A DNA stretch of 64,000 bases from Anaerobacillus arseniciselenatis (GTDB taxonomy: Bacteria; Bacillota; Bacilli; Bacillales; Anaerobacillaceae), in assembly GCF_001865995.1 (NCBI RefSeq), contig NZ_MLQQ01000013.1, positions 1 through 64,000 on the forward strand. The letters run 5' to 3'. Position 1 is the stretch's first letter, and each line of letters opens with the position of its first letter. The notes beneath the pieces are model-generated. The model ran no database searches, was not told the origin of the DNA, and saw nothing but the letters and a program-made list of their open reading frames with translations. The translations under genes and the position numbers were made by a program. Below, piece after piece: positions 18,945 through 27,081 of the stretch.

Positions 18945-19068
18945 AGGGTTGTCCCTAACACAAGGTGTCAGTCAACATTATGCGCTAAGTAAAGACGGAA
19001 ACAATTAAGTACGTCTCTATTTAGTATTTGGCTTTTGTGAACTGATGCTTTTGGGACCCTCTTTTTTT
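18945..19068 (+). terminator. Long hairpin terminator
   Basis: AGAGGGTTGTCCC...GGTGTCAGT pairs imperfectly with ACTGATGC...GGGACCCTCTTTTTT. Related to the hairpins at 6.7, 24.4 and 51.8 kb. Confidence 0.7.
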
Positions 19069-19204
19069 CTGTGCGCGCTTACGCATTTTCTGAAATGTTT
19101 TAGACAAAAATAAAAGTGGTATATAAAAGTAAAACACTCTCTTTGTGTATTATGTCGATTTGTGCTATACTTAATAAGTTAAAAAATAGTTAGGAGTTGT
19201 TTTC

Positions 19205-19615
19205 ATGTCAGTTCAAGTAGAAGTTGGAAGTGTAGTAGAAGGAAAAGTTACAGGTATTAAACCTTTTGGAGCGTTTGTAGCAATCGATGGAGAAAAACAA
19301 GGATTAGTTCACATTTCTCAAGTTGCTCATGGGTTTGTTAAAGATATTAACGAGCACCTTTCTGTTGGAGATCAAGTTAAAGTAAAGGTAATGTCAATCG
19401 ATGAAGAATCAGGAAAAATTTCTTTATCTATTCGTGAAACAGTACCAGCGCCAGAAAAGCCAGCAAGACCGGCTCGTTCGGAAAAGCCAAGAAAAGTAGA
19501 AGCAAAACACCAAGAGAAGAGCCAAGGCTTCAACACTCTTGAAGAGAAACTTAAAGGTTGGTTAAAGCAATCAAACGAAATTCAAGCTGACCTAAACAAA
19601 CGTATTAAAAAATAA
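19205..19615 (+). CDS. yugI: S1-domain RNA-binding protein (YugI/general stress protein 13 type)
   Basis: 136 residues. One S1 domain at residues 5-76 (VEGKVTGIKPFGAFVAIDG, GLVHISQVA, KVKVMSIDEESGKISLSIR) is followed by a basic, proline-rich tail. Homologues bind ribosomes and act in translation control under stress (CvfD in streptococci). It opens the conserved yug gene block. Confidence 0.9.
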   Translation: MSVQVEVGSVVEGKVTGIKPFGAFVAIDGEKQGLVHISQVAHGFVKDINEHLSVGDQVKVKVMSIDEESGKISLSIRETVPAPEKPARPARSEKPRKVEAKHQEKSQGFNTLEEKLKGWLKQSNEIQADLNKRIKK

Positions 19616-19616
19616 T

Positions 19617-19658
19617 GAAAAAAACGCAATCGCTCTATATAGACGGTTGCTTTTTTTT
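19617..19658 (+). terminator. yugI terminator
   Basis: AAAAACGCAATCG / CGGTTGCTTTTTTTT stem-loop directly after the stop codon. Confidence 0.85.
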
Positions 19659-19710
19659 ATGTAATCATTTCTGGCCCTCCAACGCTTATCGAAGCTAAGC
19701 GGTGTGCTTG

Positions 19711-19975
19711 CGCTTTTCTAATTGTCTAGCTCCAGCGCCTACGAGCTCGGTCACTTCAGTCCATTTCGGAAGCCAAAAGGCGGCTTCTGTCAAAGGCCTT
19801 CCAGTGCCTTTCGCTCGTGACCAAGGCGCTTGCGCTTTTCTAATTGTCTAGTTTCAGGCGCCATCGGCTCGACCACTTCAGACCTTCCCTCGCGGTCTAA
19901 ACCCTGACCGCTACGGGCAGGTCTTCCACTGGTTTTCGCCGATAGGCGGGCGCCTTGCGCTTTTCTTGTAATATT
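19711..19975. repeat. Two tandem copies of a GC-rich Bacillaceae intergenic repeat
   Basis: TTGCGCTTTTCTAATTGTCT recurs at about 19709 and 19829. Each is followed by AG(C/T)T(C/T)CAG(C)GCC, CTCG-CACTTCAG and an internal fold-back, and a third TTGCGCTTTTCT lies at about 19954. The sequence is much richer in GC than its surroundings. It resembles a repeat widespread between genes in Bacillus relatives; this is recalled, not searched. Confidence 0.75.
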
Positions 19976-20111
19976 GCCTCGGAAATGATAAAAGGCTGTC
20001 AGAAAATAAAGGATCGACAGAAAGAGCTTCTGTGAATTGAAAGTCTAAACCCTTTAATTTAATAACAGCCTTAAACTAATTTATAAAGGAGTGATATGAG
20101 CTAGCTAAAAA

Positions 20112-20148
20112 ACAATTGGGAGTGCTCTAAAGCCCCCCCAACTGTTGT
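20112..20148 (-). terminator. yuzA terminator
   Basis: CAATTGGGAG / CCCCCCAACTGTTG stem just beyond the yuzA stop, with T-rich sequence on the minus-strand side. Confidence 0.65.
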
Positions 20149-20158
20149 GAAAAACACG

Positions 20159-20386
20159 TTATCTTTCTGGTTGTGGGCTGCGCTCTAACTCTTCGTCAGG
20201 CTTGAAAAGGATAGAGATACAATATAAGCCAGCAAGACCGACTAACGCATAAATAAATCTTGAAAAACCAGCTGCTTGTCCACCAAAGATCGCAGCTACT
20301 AAATCGAAACGAAAGAACCCAATTAAGCCCCAGTTAACCGCTCCAATTATAGCTAAAACTAAAGCAAATCGTTGAATTCCGCTCAT
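20159..20386 (-). CDS. yuzA: DUF378 small membrane protein (YuzA)
   Basis: 75 residues with two membrane helices: ALVLAIIGAVNWGLIGFFRFD and IYALVGLAGLYCISIL, the DUF378 pattern. The start is set at the Met of MSGIQRF, directly behind AAGGAGGTGAGAAG; an upstream in-frame ATG at 20416 would encode the ribosome site itself. It sits between yugI and yugJ as in B. subtilis. Function unknown. Confidence 0.85.
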   Translation of the reverse strand: MSGIQRFALVLAIIGAVNWGLIGFFRFDLVAAIFGGQAAGFSRFIYALVGLAGLYCISILFKPDEELERSPQPER

Positions 20387-20702
20387 TCTTCTCACCTCCT
20401 TAAACGGGGGAATCATGCATTGTACAAGAAGCTTAACTGCTTCTACTGTTAGAATGAGAAAGAATGACGTTTATTATACATTTTGGCATTTAATTTAGAA
20501 TTAAGAATGTATAATTTAGAATTTATAAATCAAAATTCATAATGTAGAATTAATAATTCCATTTTTGACTCGATTTTAGAATATGAAATGGTATTTTGCA
20601 TTATGCTACAGTTTTTATAAAATAATAGTCTATCCGTTCGTATTACTTTACGTTAAAAATGAAAATCGTACATAATAAGAGGTAGAAAGGAAGGGATGGA
20701 AT

Positions 20703-21866
20703 ATGGATAATTTTATTTTTCAAAATCCTACAAAATTAATTTTTGGTAAAGGGCAAGTCGAACAATTGCAAAAAGAAGTACCGAAGTATGGAAACAAGAT
20801 TTTAATAGTATACGGTGGAGGCAGCATCAAGCGTAATGGGCTATATGAAAGTGTGCTTTCTCAATTAAAAGCATGCGAAGTTGAAGTTTTTGAATTGGCA
20901 GGTGTAGAACCAAACCCACGACTGACGACCGTACATAAAGGTGTAGACATTTGTAAGCAAAATGATGTCGACTTTATTTTAGCAGTGGGCGGTGGAAGTG
21001 TAATTGACTGCACGAAGGCAATCGCTGCAGGTGCGAAATATGAAGGTGACGCATGGGATATTGTGACGAGAAAACATATTCCTAAAGAGGCAATCCCGTT
21101 TGGCACCGTATTAACATTAGCAGCAACTGGCTCTGAAATGAATGCTGGTTCTGTAATTACGAACTGGGAAACGAAAGAAAAATACGGCTGGGGAAGTCCA
21201 CACGTTTTTCCGAAGTTCTCAATATTAGATCCAGTAAATACGTTCACTGTTCCGAAAAATCATACTGTATATGGTGTTGTTGATATGATGACGCATGTGC
21301 TTGAACAATATTTTCACCCGGCACAAAACACACCACTTCAAGAAAGAATGTGTGAGGCCGTCCTACTCACAGTGATTGAGGCCGCTCCAAAATTGATCGA
21401 TGATCTGGAAAATTACGAGTTGCGTGAAACGGTTCTTTATTCAGGAACGATCGCTTTAAACGGATTTTTACAAATGGGGGCTGTTGGAGATTGGGCCTCA
21501 CACAATATCGAGCATGCGATTTCAGCGGTATATGACATCCCGCATGCAGGTGGCTTAGCGATTATATATCCACAATGGCTACGTCATGTCGAAGAACCAG
21601 GACTACGTAAGCTTAATCAATTAGCGACTCGTGTTTGGGGTGTCGATCCAACAGGAAAAACAGAACAACAAATTGCTGAAAAAGGTATTGTGAAACTTGA
21701 ACAGTTTTGGCAAAGCCTAGGTGCCCCTAGTCGTTTGAGTGATTATAATATCGATAACTCCAACATTGAATTAATGGCGGACAAAGCAATGGTTAAAGGC
21801 GAGTTCGGAAACTTTAAAAAATTGAATAAAGAAAATGTAATAGAGATTTTGACGAAGTCTTTATAA
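20703..21866 (+). CDS. yugJ: Iron-containing NAD(P)H-dependent butanol/alcohol dehydrogenase (YugJ/YugK type)
   Basis: 387 residues, group III iron alcohol dehydrogenase. NAD-binding [13 protein letters not shown] lies near residue 100. Metal ligands lie in [13 protein letters not shown] and [18 protein letters not shown]. Acts on aldehydes and alcohols in the cytoplasm. It matches the yugJ/yugK position before pgi in B. subtilis; the choice between the two names is arbitrary. Confidence 0.9.
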   Translation: MDNFIFQNPTKLIFGKGQVEQLQKEVPKYGNKILIVYGGGSIKRNGLYESVLSQLKACEVEVFELAGVEPNPRLTTVHKGVDICKQNDVDFILAVGGGSVIDCTKAIAAGAKYEGDAWDIVTRKHIPKEAIPFGTVLTLAATGSEMNAGSVITNWETKEKYGWGSPHVFPKFSILDPVNTFTVPKNHTVYGVVDMMTHVLEQYFHPAQNTPLQERMCEAVLLTVIEAAPKLIDDLENYELRETVLYSGTIALNGFLQMGAVGDWASHNIEHAISAVYDIPHAGGLAIIYPQWLRHVEEPGLRKLNQLATRVWGVDPTGKTEQQIAEKGIVKLEQFWQSLGAPSRLSDYNIDNSNIELMADKAMVKGEFGNFKKLNKENVIEILTKSL

Positions 21867-21872
21867 AAAAGT

Positions 21873-21915
21873 TAGAGCATCGGGGTGTTAGTTGACCCGA
21901 TGCTCATTTTTATTA
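21873..21915 (+). terminator. yugJ terminator
   Basis: GAGCATCGGG / CCCGATGCTC with an 11-nt loop followed by ATTTTTATT. Confidence 0.9.
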
Positions 21916-22031
21916 AAAATATTCAAATTGGTTACGCTTACATAAAAATGGAAACTTGATTTGTCCGTACCGTTTTTATAAAGTGAAAGAGGTGAGGTTT
22001 TTAGATATTTTAAATTAACACATACTATAAT

Positions 22032-22141
22032 AAATTTCATAATTCATTATTTCCGTCACTAAGATGAATATATAGTTGCACCAAAACACTTTGCAACTAT
22101 ATATCGTTTATTGTGACTACTTTTTGGTAATTATGAAATTC
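22032..22141. mobile_element. MITE-like element, copy 4
   Basis: 110 bp ending in AATTATGAAATTC and starting AAATTTCATAATT. Inner arms ATATATAGTTGCA / TGCAACTATATAT form a perfect palindrome. Flanked by CACTCA on the right, like copies 1 and 2. Confidence 0.85.
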
Positions 22142-22205
22142 ACTCACTAGCATTATGTTAATTTTTAATCGACGATAAAAAATCGACTTTAGGAGGATTT
22201 TAACA

Positions 22206-23561
22206 ATGGCTGAAAAATTAAGATTGGACTACTCAAAAGCATTAGATTTTATTCAAGAGCATGAAGTATCTTACTTACAAGATGCAGTAACAGCGGCTCA
22301 CAATGCATTACATAACAAAACAGGTGCAGGAAATGACTATGTAGGTTGGGTTGATCTTCCTGAAAACTATGACAAAGAAGAATTTGCTCGCATTAAAAAA
22401 TCAGCAGAAAAGATCAAGTCTGATTCTGACGTATTATTAGTTGTTGGAATTGGTGGTTCATATTTAGGTGCACGTGCTGCGATTGAAGCATTAAACCATA
22501 CATTTTATAACGTATTATCAAAAGAAGACCGCAAAACTCCACAAGTAATTTTCGTAGGACATAACATTAGCTCTACATATGTACGTGACTTACTAGATCT
22601 ACTTGAAGGAAAAGACGTTTCTGTTAACGTAATTTCAAAATCTGGAACTACGACAGAGCCAGCAATTGCTTTCCGTATTTTCCGTGATTATTTAGAGAAA
22701 AAATATGGGGTGGAAGAAGCACGCAAACGTATTTTTGCGACAACAGATAAAGAGCGCGGTGCTCTTAAAACGTTAGCTACAGAAGAAGGTTACGAGTCGT
22801 TTGTTGTCCCTGATGATGTAGGTGGACGTTTTTCAGTTTTAACAGCTGTAGGTTTACTACCAATTGCTGTAAGTGGTGTCGATATCGATGCAATGATGCA
22901 AGGTGCTCGTAATGCGATGACAGATTTAGAAAACCCAGATTTAACCGTGAATCATTCTTATCAATATGCCGCAGTTCGTAACGCGCTATATAACAAAGGA
23001 AAAACGATTGAATTAATGGTCAACTACGAGCCAGCACTTCACTTCGTTTCTGAATGGTGGAAACAGCTTTACGGTGAGAGTGAAGGAAAAGATCAAAAAG
23101 GAATTTTCCCTGCTGCTGTAGACTTCTCAACTGATCTACATTCAATGGGACAATACGTACAAGACGGGCGTCGCGATCTTTTTGAAACGATCCTTCACGT
23201 AGAAAAAGTGGAAAAAGAAATTCTGATTGAAGAAGCAGCGAGTGACCTAGATGGTTTAAACTATTTAGCAGGCCAGACGATGGATTTCGTTAATAAAAAG
23301 GCATTCGAAGGAACAATGCTTGCTCATACAGACGGTGGAGTTCCCAACTTAATCTTATCAATCCCTGAATTAACACCGTATCACTTCGGTTACATGGTTT
23401 ATTTCTTCGAAAAAGCATGCGCTATTAGTGGCTACTTACTAGGAGTGAATCCGTTCGACCAACCTGGAGTTGAAGCATACAAGAAAAACATGTTTGCTTT
23501 ACTTGGTAAGCCAGGATTTGAAGAAGAAAAGGCGAAGTTGGAAGCACGTTTAAATAAATAA
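22206..23561 (+). CDS. pgi: Glucose-6-phosphate isomerase
   Basis: 451 residues, the usual size for Gram-positive Pgi. Sugar-phosphate-binding motifs [18 protein letters not shown] and [16 protein letters not shown] are present, and the catalytic Glu/His segment lies in [12 protein letters not shown] and the later [11 protein letters not shown] region. Interconverts glucose-6-P and fructose-6-P. RBS AGGAGG. Position conserved between yugJ/K and yugN. Confidence 0.97.
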   Translation: MAEKLRLDYSKALDFIQEHEVSYLQDAVTAAHNALHNKTGAGNDYVGWVDLPENYDKEEFARIKKSAEKIKSDSDVLLVVGIGGSYLGARAAIEALNHTFYNVLSKEDRKTPQVIFVGHNISSTYVRDLLDLLEGKDVSVNVISKSGTTTEPAIAFRIFRDYLEKKYGVEEARKRIFATTDKERGALKTLATEEGYESFVVPDDVGGRFSVLTAVGLLPIAVSGVDIDAMMQGARNAMTDLENPDLTVNHSYQYAAVRNALYNKGKTIELMVNYEPALHFVSEWWKQLYGESEGKDQKGIFPAAVDFSTDLHSMGQYVQDGRRDLFETILHVEKVEKEILIEEAASDLDGLNYLAGQTMDFVNKKAFEGTMLAHTDGGVPNLILSIPELTPYHFGYMVYFFEKACAISGYLLGVNPFDQPGVEAYKKNMFALLGKPGFEEEKAKLEARLNK

Positions 23562-23569
23562 GTTTGGAA

Positions 23570-23598
23570 AATCAGCTCGGAATAAGGGCTGGTTTTTT
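23570..23598 (+). terminator. pgi terminator
   Basis: AATCAGC / GCTGGTT stem followed by TTTTT, 10 bp after the stop. Confidence 0.65.
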
Positions 23599-23605
23599 CG
23601 ACCTA

Positions 23606-23822
23606 GTATTTTAACGGACATACGAGGACCTTAAAAATTTATGTGACATCAGAGCCCTTATTTTCGTAAATAAGCAAGTTTTTCTAACTTTGCGGACATG
23701 AGAGCCTTTATTTACTGAAATAAGTATAAATTTCAGCAAAATGGAGGGCAATAAGGGCCCTCGTGTCCGATAATTCTTTAAAAACAAGGAAAATCACAAA
23801 ATAAGGCCTCTCATGTCCGCAA
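23606..23822. repeat. Intergenic inverted repeats with CGGACAT-GAGAGCCYTTATTT motif
   Basis: At least four related segments in both orientations: GCGGACATGAGAGCCTTTATTT-like at about 23691 and complementary versions (AATAAGGGCCCTCGTGTCCG at about 23751, AATAAGGCCTCTCATGTCCG at about 23803), plus a diverged one at 23612. Together they could fold into long hairpins. No gene is present between pgi and yugN. Confidence 0.75.
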
Positions 23823-23927
23823 CTTTTGCTACAGCCTAAGTCGAGAAAAATCGTATGATACTTTTACATTTTTACATGCCAAAAGGACAACCTATAATTA
23901 GCAAAGTTGTCACTAGGAGGAGTAAAA

Positions 23928-24326
23928 ATGATCGAAGTTCCGTCGCAAATAGAAAATCAGCAATACAAGTTAATTGACTTAGAAAAAAAATTAAAGCCGC
24001 TAGGATATGACATCGGTGGAAACTGGGATTATGATCACGGCTATTTTGATTACAAAATGGACGATGAAGTGAGTTACTTATTTTTACGTGTACCGTTTAG
24101 TGCTGTCAAAGGGATGTTAGACCAACGAGGCGTCGTTGTACAGCTCGGTCGCCCGTTTTTACTTTCCCATAAATATAATAAAGGGTTAGATGATGAGGCG
24201 ATAGATCCAAACCCTTGGGTCAATCAATTTCAGGCGCCTGTCGATAGCGATGCTCAGTTTCCTCAGCAATGGATTTTAACAGGACAAGACCTTGTCAAAG
24301 AGTTAGAGGCAGTACTGCAAGATTAA
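23928..24326 (+). CDS. yugN: YugN-like family protein
   Basis: 132 residues, acidic and soluble. Contains the YugN-like pattern GYDIGGNWDYDHGYFDYK and LFLRVPFSAV. The start chosen is the ATG at 23928 after AGGAGGAGTAAAA; the upstream TTG at 23907 precedes the ribosome site. Function unknown. Located after pgi and before the K+ channel yugO, as in B. subtilis. Confidence 0.88.
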   Translation: MIEVPSQIENQQYKLIDLEKKLKPLGYDIGGNWDYDHGYFDYKMDDEVSYLFLRVPFSAVKGMLDQRGVVVQLGRPFLLSHKYNKGLDDEAIDPNPWVNQFQAPVDSDAQFPQQWILTGQDLVKELEAVLQD

Positions 24327-24345
24327 AGCAAAGAAAGTGAGGATG

Positions 24346-24436
24346 ACTCAAGGACATTCGAAACTTCAGTATATAGAAAGAGAGAATTTCTCTTTAAGGG
24401 CCGAAGTAATTCGAAGTGTGAGTCAACTTTTTTAAT
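24346..24436 (+). terminator. yugN terminator, long stem
   Basis: TGACTCA...TTCGAAACTTC pairs with GAAGTAATTCGAAG...TGAGTCA, followed by ACTTTTTT. An inner AGAGAATTTCTCTT hairpin sits at the tip. Confidence 0.75.
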
Positions 24437-24437
24437 G

Positions 24438-24565
24438 AGGGTGGGACAAAACAAAGTGTCAGACACCGTTAGACACCGAATATAGACATATGATAAATCT
24501 TTACGTCTATATTTAGTAGGATCCGCGTGGTGTCAGACACTTTTGTCCCACCCTCTTTTTTCGTT
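24438..24565 (+). repeat. Long hairpin with GTGTCAGACACC core
   Basis: GAGGGTGGGACAAAAC..AGTGTCAGACACC pairs with GGTGTCAGACACTTTTGTCCCACCCTC and ends in TTTTTT. It is the longest of the four relatives and could end transcription, but it directly follows another terminator, so a dispersed-repeat origin is likely. Confidence 0.75.
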
Positions 24566-24596
24566 TGGAGAAATCAAAATTACTCGAAATAAATTA

Positions 24597-24705
24597 ATCA
24601 AAAAAAGTTGATAAATAACATTGTTAAAATTTTCTTGTTGTATTATAATTAAATTAGATCAAAAAAAGTTGATTTAATATGTGTTATTAATCAAAAAAAA
24701 TTGAT
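24597..24705 (+). promoter_or_regulatory. ArsR-type promoter with three operators
   Basis: Three 16-bp sites of form ATCAA-N6-TTGAT at 24597-24612, 24658-24673 and 24690-24705. A consensus-like SigA promoter, TTGTTA (24621) - 17 bp - TATAAT (24644), lies between the first and second sites, so site 2 covers the likely start of transcription. This matches the short dyads bound by ArsR/SmtB repressors and points to autoregulation by the arsR gene below. Confidence 0.8.
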
Positions 24706-24728
24706 AAATTGATGAGGAGGAATTGAAA

Positions 24729-24908
24729 ATGCTTCATAACCACTATTTTTTGAAGACTGAAATTGAATATCGTCAACATATGATTGCCAAACAAATGAAG
24801 GAGAGTTCATCTACTAAACAAAAAATGGGGCTAAGTTTTATAAAAGCTATTAAAGGGTTATTTGTAAAACAAAAGCCTTGTTGTAAAAACATATGTTGTT
24901 CATATTAG
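24729..24908 (+). CDS. Small protein with C-terminal cysteine cluster
   Basis: 59 residues and strongly basic. The tail KQKPCCKNICCSY has four cysteines in two CC pairs and could bind thiophilic metals or metalloids. It is the first gene behind the three ArsR operators and 18 bp before arsR. ATG 24729 is chosen, behind GAGGAGGAATT. I do not recognise a family. A role as metalloid-binding peptide or chaperone is inference from the cysteines and location. Confidence 0.6.
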   Translation: MLHNHYFLKTEIEYRQHMIAKQMKESSSTKQKMGLSFIKAIKGLFVKQKPCCKNICCSY

Positions 24909-24926
24909 GACGGAGGTGATATAAGC

Positions 24927-25244
24927 ATGAAAGAAATAAAACTTTTCTCCACGGAAAGTTCGATTGATTTTAAAGCATATGAACTGAAATTCAAAGCATT
25001 AGCAGATGAAAAGCGTCTCGAAATTATGCATGAACTGTGTATGAGAGACCGAATATGTGTCTGTGACTTATGTGACATTTTTGATATGAAGCAATCTAAA
25101 CTTTCTTATCATTTGAAAATATTACTAGACGCCGGTTTTATTATGAAAGAAACTGAAGGTACATGGAGTTATTACAAGTTAAACGATACAGAAGTTAACA
25201 AAATATTATCCCCGCAACTATGCTGTATTTTTAGTAGAAATTAG
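24927..25244 (+). CDS. arsR: ArsR/SmtB family metalloid-responsive repressor
   Basis: 105 residues, winged helix-turn-helix. The inducer-binding motif RICVCDLCDIF (Cys-Val-Cys-x2-Cys) in the alpha-3 helix is the As(III)/Sb(III) site of classical ArsR, followed by QSKLSYHLKILLDAG as recognition helix. A second Cys pair (QLCCIF) is near the C-terminus. It likely represses its own two-gene operon. No pump or reductase gene (arsB, acr3, arsC) is adjacent. Confidence 0.9.
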   Translation: MKEIKLFSTESSIDFKAYELKFKALADEKRLEIMHELCMRDRICVCDLCDIFDMKQSKLSYHLKILLDAGFIMKETEGTWSYYKLNDTEVNKILSPQLCCIFSRN

Positions 25245-25246
25245 AA

Positions 25247-25303
25247 GGAAGAAGTGGCTGTCCTAAATGAAAGTGTCAGCCACTTTCGAGACAGCCACTT
25301 TTT
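25247..25303. terminator. Bidirectional terminator between arsR and yugO
   Basis: GAAGTGGCTGTC...GTGTCAG pairs with GACAGCCACTTTTT; an inner AAAGTG/CACTTT element is included. Confidence 0.75.
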
Positions 25304-26297
25304 ACCGTTTAATCACAATGAACTGGTCTCTTTCATTAAGAATAAAAGACCTAGGCGGGTGTAGTGTGACTTGGTCTCTTCTTTTAATTCCGATGATTAG
25401 CTTATCCTGATGTTCATAATCAAGTCTACATTGTTGAAAAGGTTGACCGAAATATCTACTTGGGACATCATCGTATAAAAGCATATGGTCTTTTTCGTGT
25501 TCCAGTAATTCGTGAATAACAGAGCTGATCCCATGATACAACGTACTATTAACCATCGCTAAACTCGTTAAAAGAGATGTCTCGATAATTTCATCAGCGC
25601 CCGCTCGCTCGCAATTGTTTTTTTGTTCAGGCGTTAAAATTTCTACAACGGTATATAGGTTAGGGTTCAGTCCCTTTAAGGCAAGTAAAGTAATAATACT
25701 TTTCGCATCGGATTCCGCCTCTTGCCCGTGTAAATTTGCGGTGATTACAGCTGTATGAGCTTTTTCGATATTCGCGCGATGAAGTGTATCATCTTGTAGC
25801 GGATTGCCACGTATAAAATGCATTTGATGATTTTTTAACGGACATTGTTTCAACGTTTGATCGATTAAAACGATTTCAAGCAGTGGATTTAGTTTTTGTA
25901 AATGTATAATCATATTTTTCGATCGTTCATTCCAACCGATTATGATGAAATGACCGTCTTTTTTAAATTCAAGTTCCCCATGTTTTAAGGCGTTTCGGGT
26001 TGTAATTGTTGAAGAGGCTAACGTTGTTACAAAAAAAGAAACGACGCCAATGCCAAACATGATAACTATAAAAGCAAGCAGTCGTCCGACCGTTGATGCA
26101 GGAGCATAATCCCCATAGCCAACCGTCGATGCTGTTACAATTGCCCACCAAATTCCTTCAAAAATACTAGGAAAAGTTTCAGGCTCAATAAAATGGATCG
26201 CAATCCCTGCTGTAATAATAAGTACGATAACCATTAAAAATAAACGAACAATCACTGGAAAACGGGCGTACGTATGCGCTACAGCTGAAAAGTTCAT
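25302..26297 (-). CDS. yugO: Potassium channel protein (YugO type)
   Basis: 331 residues. Two membrane helices flank a pore with the K+ selectivity filter TASTVGYGDYAP. A cytoplasmic RCK/TrkA-N domain follows (FIIIGWNERSKNMI, then a dinucleotide-binding fold) and a C-terminal RCK part. In B. subtilis YugO carries K+ signals in biofilms. The small mstX gene that precedes yugO there is not recognisable here. Confidence 0.93.
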   Translation of the reverse strand: MNFSAVAHTYARFPVIVRLFLMVIVLIITAGIAIHFIEPETFPSIFEGIWWAIVTASTVGYGDYAPASTVGRLLAFIVIMFGIGVVSFFVTTLASSTITTRNALKHGELEFKKDGHFIIIGWNERSKNMIIHLQKLNPLLEIVLIDQTLKQCPLKNHQMHFIRGNPLQDDTLHRANIEKAHTAVITANLHGQEAESDAKSIITLLALKGLNPNLYTVVEILTPEQKNNCERAGADEIIETSLLTSLAMVNSTLYHGISSVIHELLEHEKDHMLLYDDVPSRYFGQPFQQCRLDYEHQDKLIIGIKRRDQVTLHPPRSFILNERDQFIVIKR

Positions 26298-26387
26298 AAT
26301 TCCTACCCCCGAAAAAAATTGGTGTGTTGTTTAGTATGTCCTATTGTGTAGGGAAAATTAGGATTTATTATCGTTTCTCGTTCCCGA

Positions 26388-26500
26388 AACTGAACAAGTA
26401 GGGTGAAAAGGTAACACGAGAAGATGTCGTACACCTGAACCTGTTACAAGTAGGAGAAAAAGTCACGCGAGCTCGAAATGTTGTTAGTCGTAGAAACATG
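26388..26500. repeat. Degenerate relatives of the 52-bp repeat
   Basis: CTGAACAA...AAAAGGTAACACGAGA...CACCTGAAC and, next, AAAAAGTCACGCGAGC resemble the units at 1-207 (GAACAAAG, AAAAGGTAACGCGAGA, GCCCGAAC). About two diverged copies. Confidence 0.55.
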
Positions 26501-26553
26501 CAAAAACTTTGATGCCGGAATATTTCCCCCTACTAATATTCATTTGAATTTTT

Positions 26554-26784
26554 TTGCATTTTACATCTACCGAAAAACATATTAAGATAGTAGAAGCAAA
26601 AGCAAGTAGGGGAGCGGATTATATTTTGGTACAAGTCATCGTTTTTATTTTTACGATATTTATCGGTTGGTTTATGTTTGACTTAGTTAAGCATAAAAAG
26701 ATTATAAAAGAAAATGTGTTAACGGCATTAATAGCAGCGATTGTGGCAGGGGCTGCCTATTACGTTTTGTTTGTCTTATTTTAA
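26554..26784 (+). CDS. Small membrane protein, unknown
   Basis: Up to 76 residues with two C-terminal membrane helices (VQVIVFIFTIFIGWFMFDLV and LTALIAAIVAGAAYYVLFVLF). The start is uncertain. The first TTG (26554) has no ribosome site; a TTG at 26626 follows AGGGGAG and would give 52 residues comprising just the two helices. Family unknown. Confidence 0.5.
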   Translation: MHFTSTEKHIKIVEAKASRGADYILVQVIVFIFTIFIGWFMFDLVKHKKIIKENVLTALIAAIVAGAAYYVLFVLF

Positions 26785-26882
26785 AATCAAATAAAATTTT
26801 TACGATAAATGAAAATGGCAATAAAAATCCTGTTGATATTTTTGCCTATTTTGTCTATAATCGTTTTAAGTTTAAAAAATGT

Positions 26883-26958
26883 GGGGGCTTAGCTCAGCTG
26901 GGAGAGCGTTTGGCTGGCAGCCAAAAGGTCAGCGGTTCGATCCCGCTAGTCTCCACCA
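26883..26958 (+). tRNA. tRNA-Ala (anticodon GGC), CCA encoded
   Basis: Cloverleaf: acceptor GGGGGCT / AGTCTCC including the G3-U70 pair that marks alanine tRNAs, D-arm GCTCAGCTGGGAGAGC, anticodon loop CTGGCAG between TTTGG and CCAAA, T-arm AGCGG-TTCGATC-CCGCT, then ACCA. It borders the integrase gene and is the probable attachment site of the accessory element to the right. Confidence 0.95.
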
Positions 26959-27081
26959 TACATAAACGTACTAACGACGCGGTTTTTCATCTAAATGAGG
27001 CACCGTGTCGTTTTTCATTTGCGGAGAGTTGTTCACAATTGTTCACAACGTCCAACAACATTGACCAAAGGTTCCTAATGC

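Noticed and set aside
19651..20000. Possible structured RNA in the GC-rich block after yugI
   Set aside because: It is two tandem copies of a repeat known to me as common between Bacillus genes; repeated TTGCGCTTTTCT junctions argue for a dispersed repeat rather than an RNA gene.
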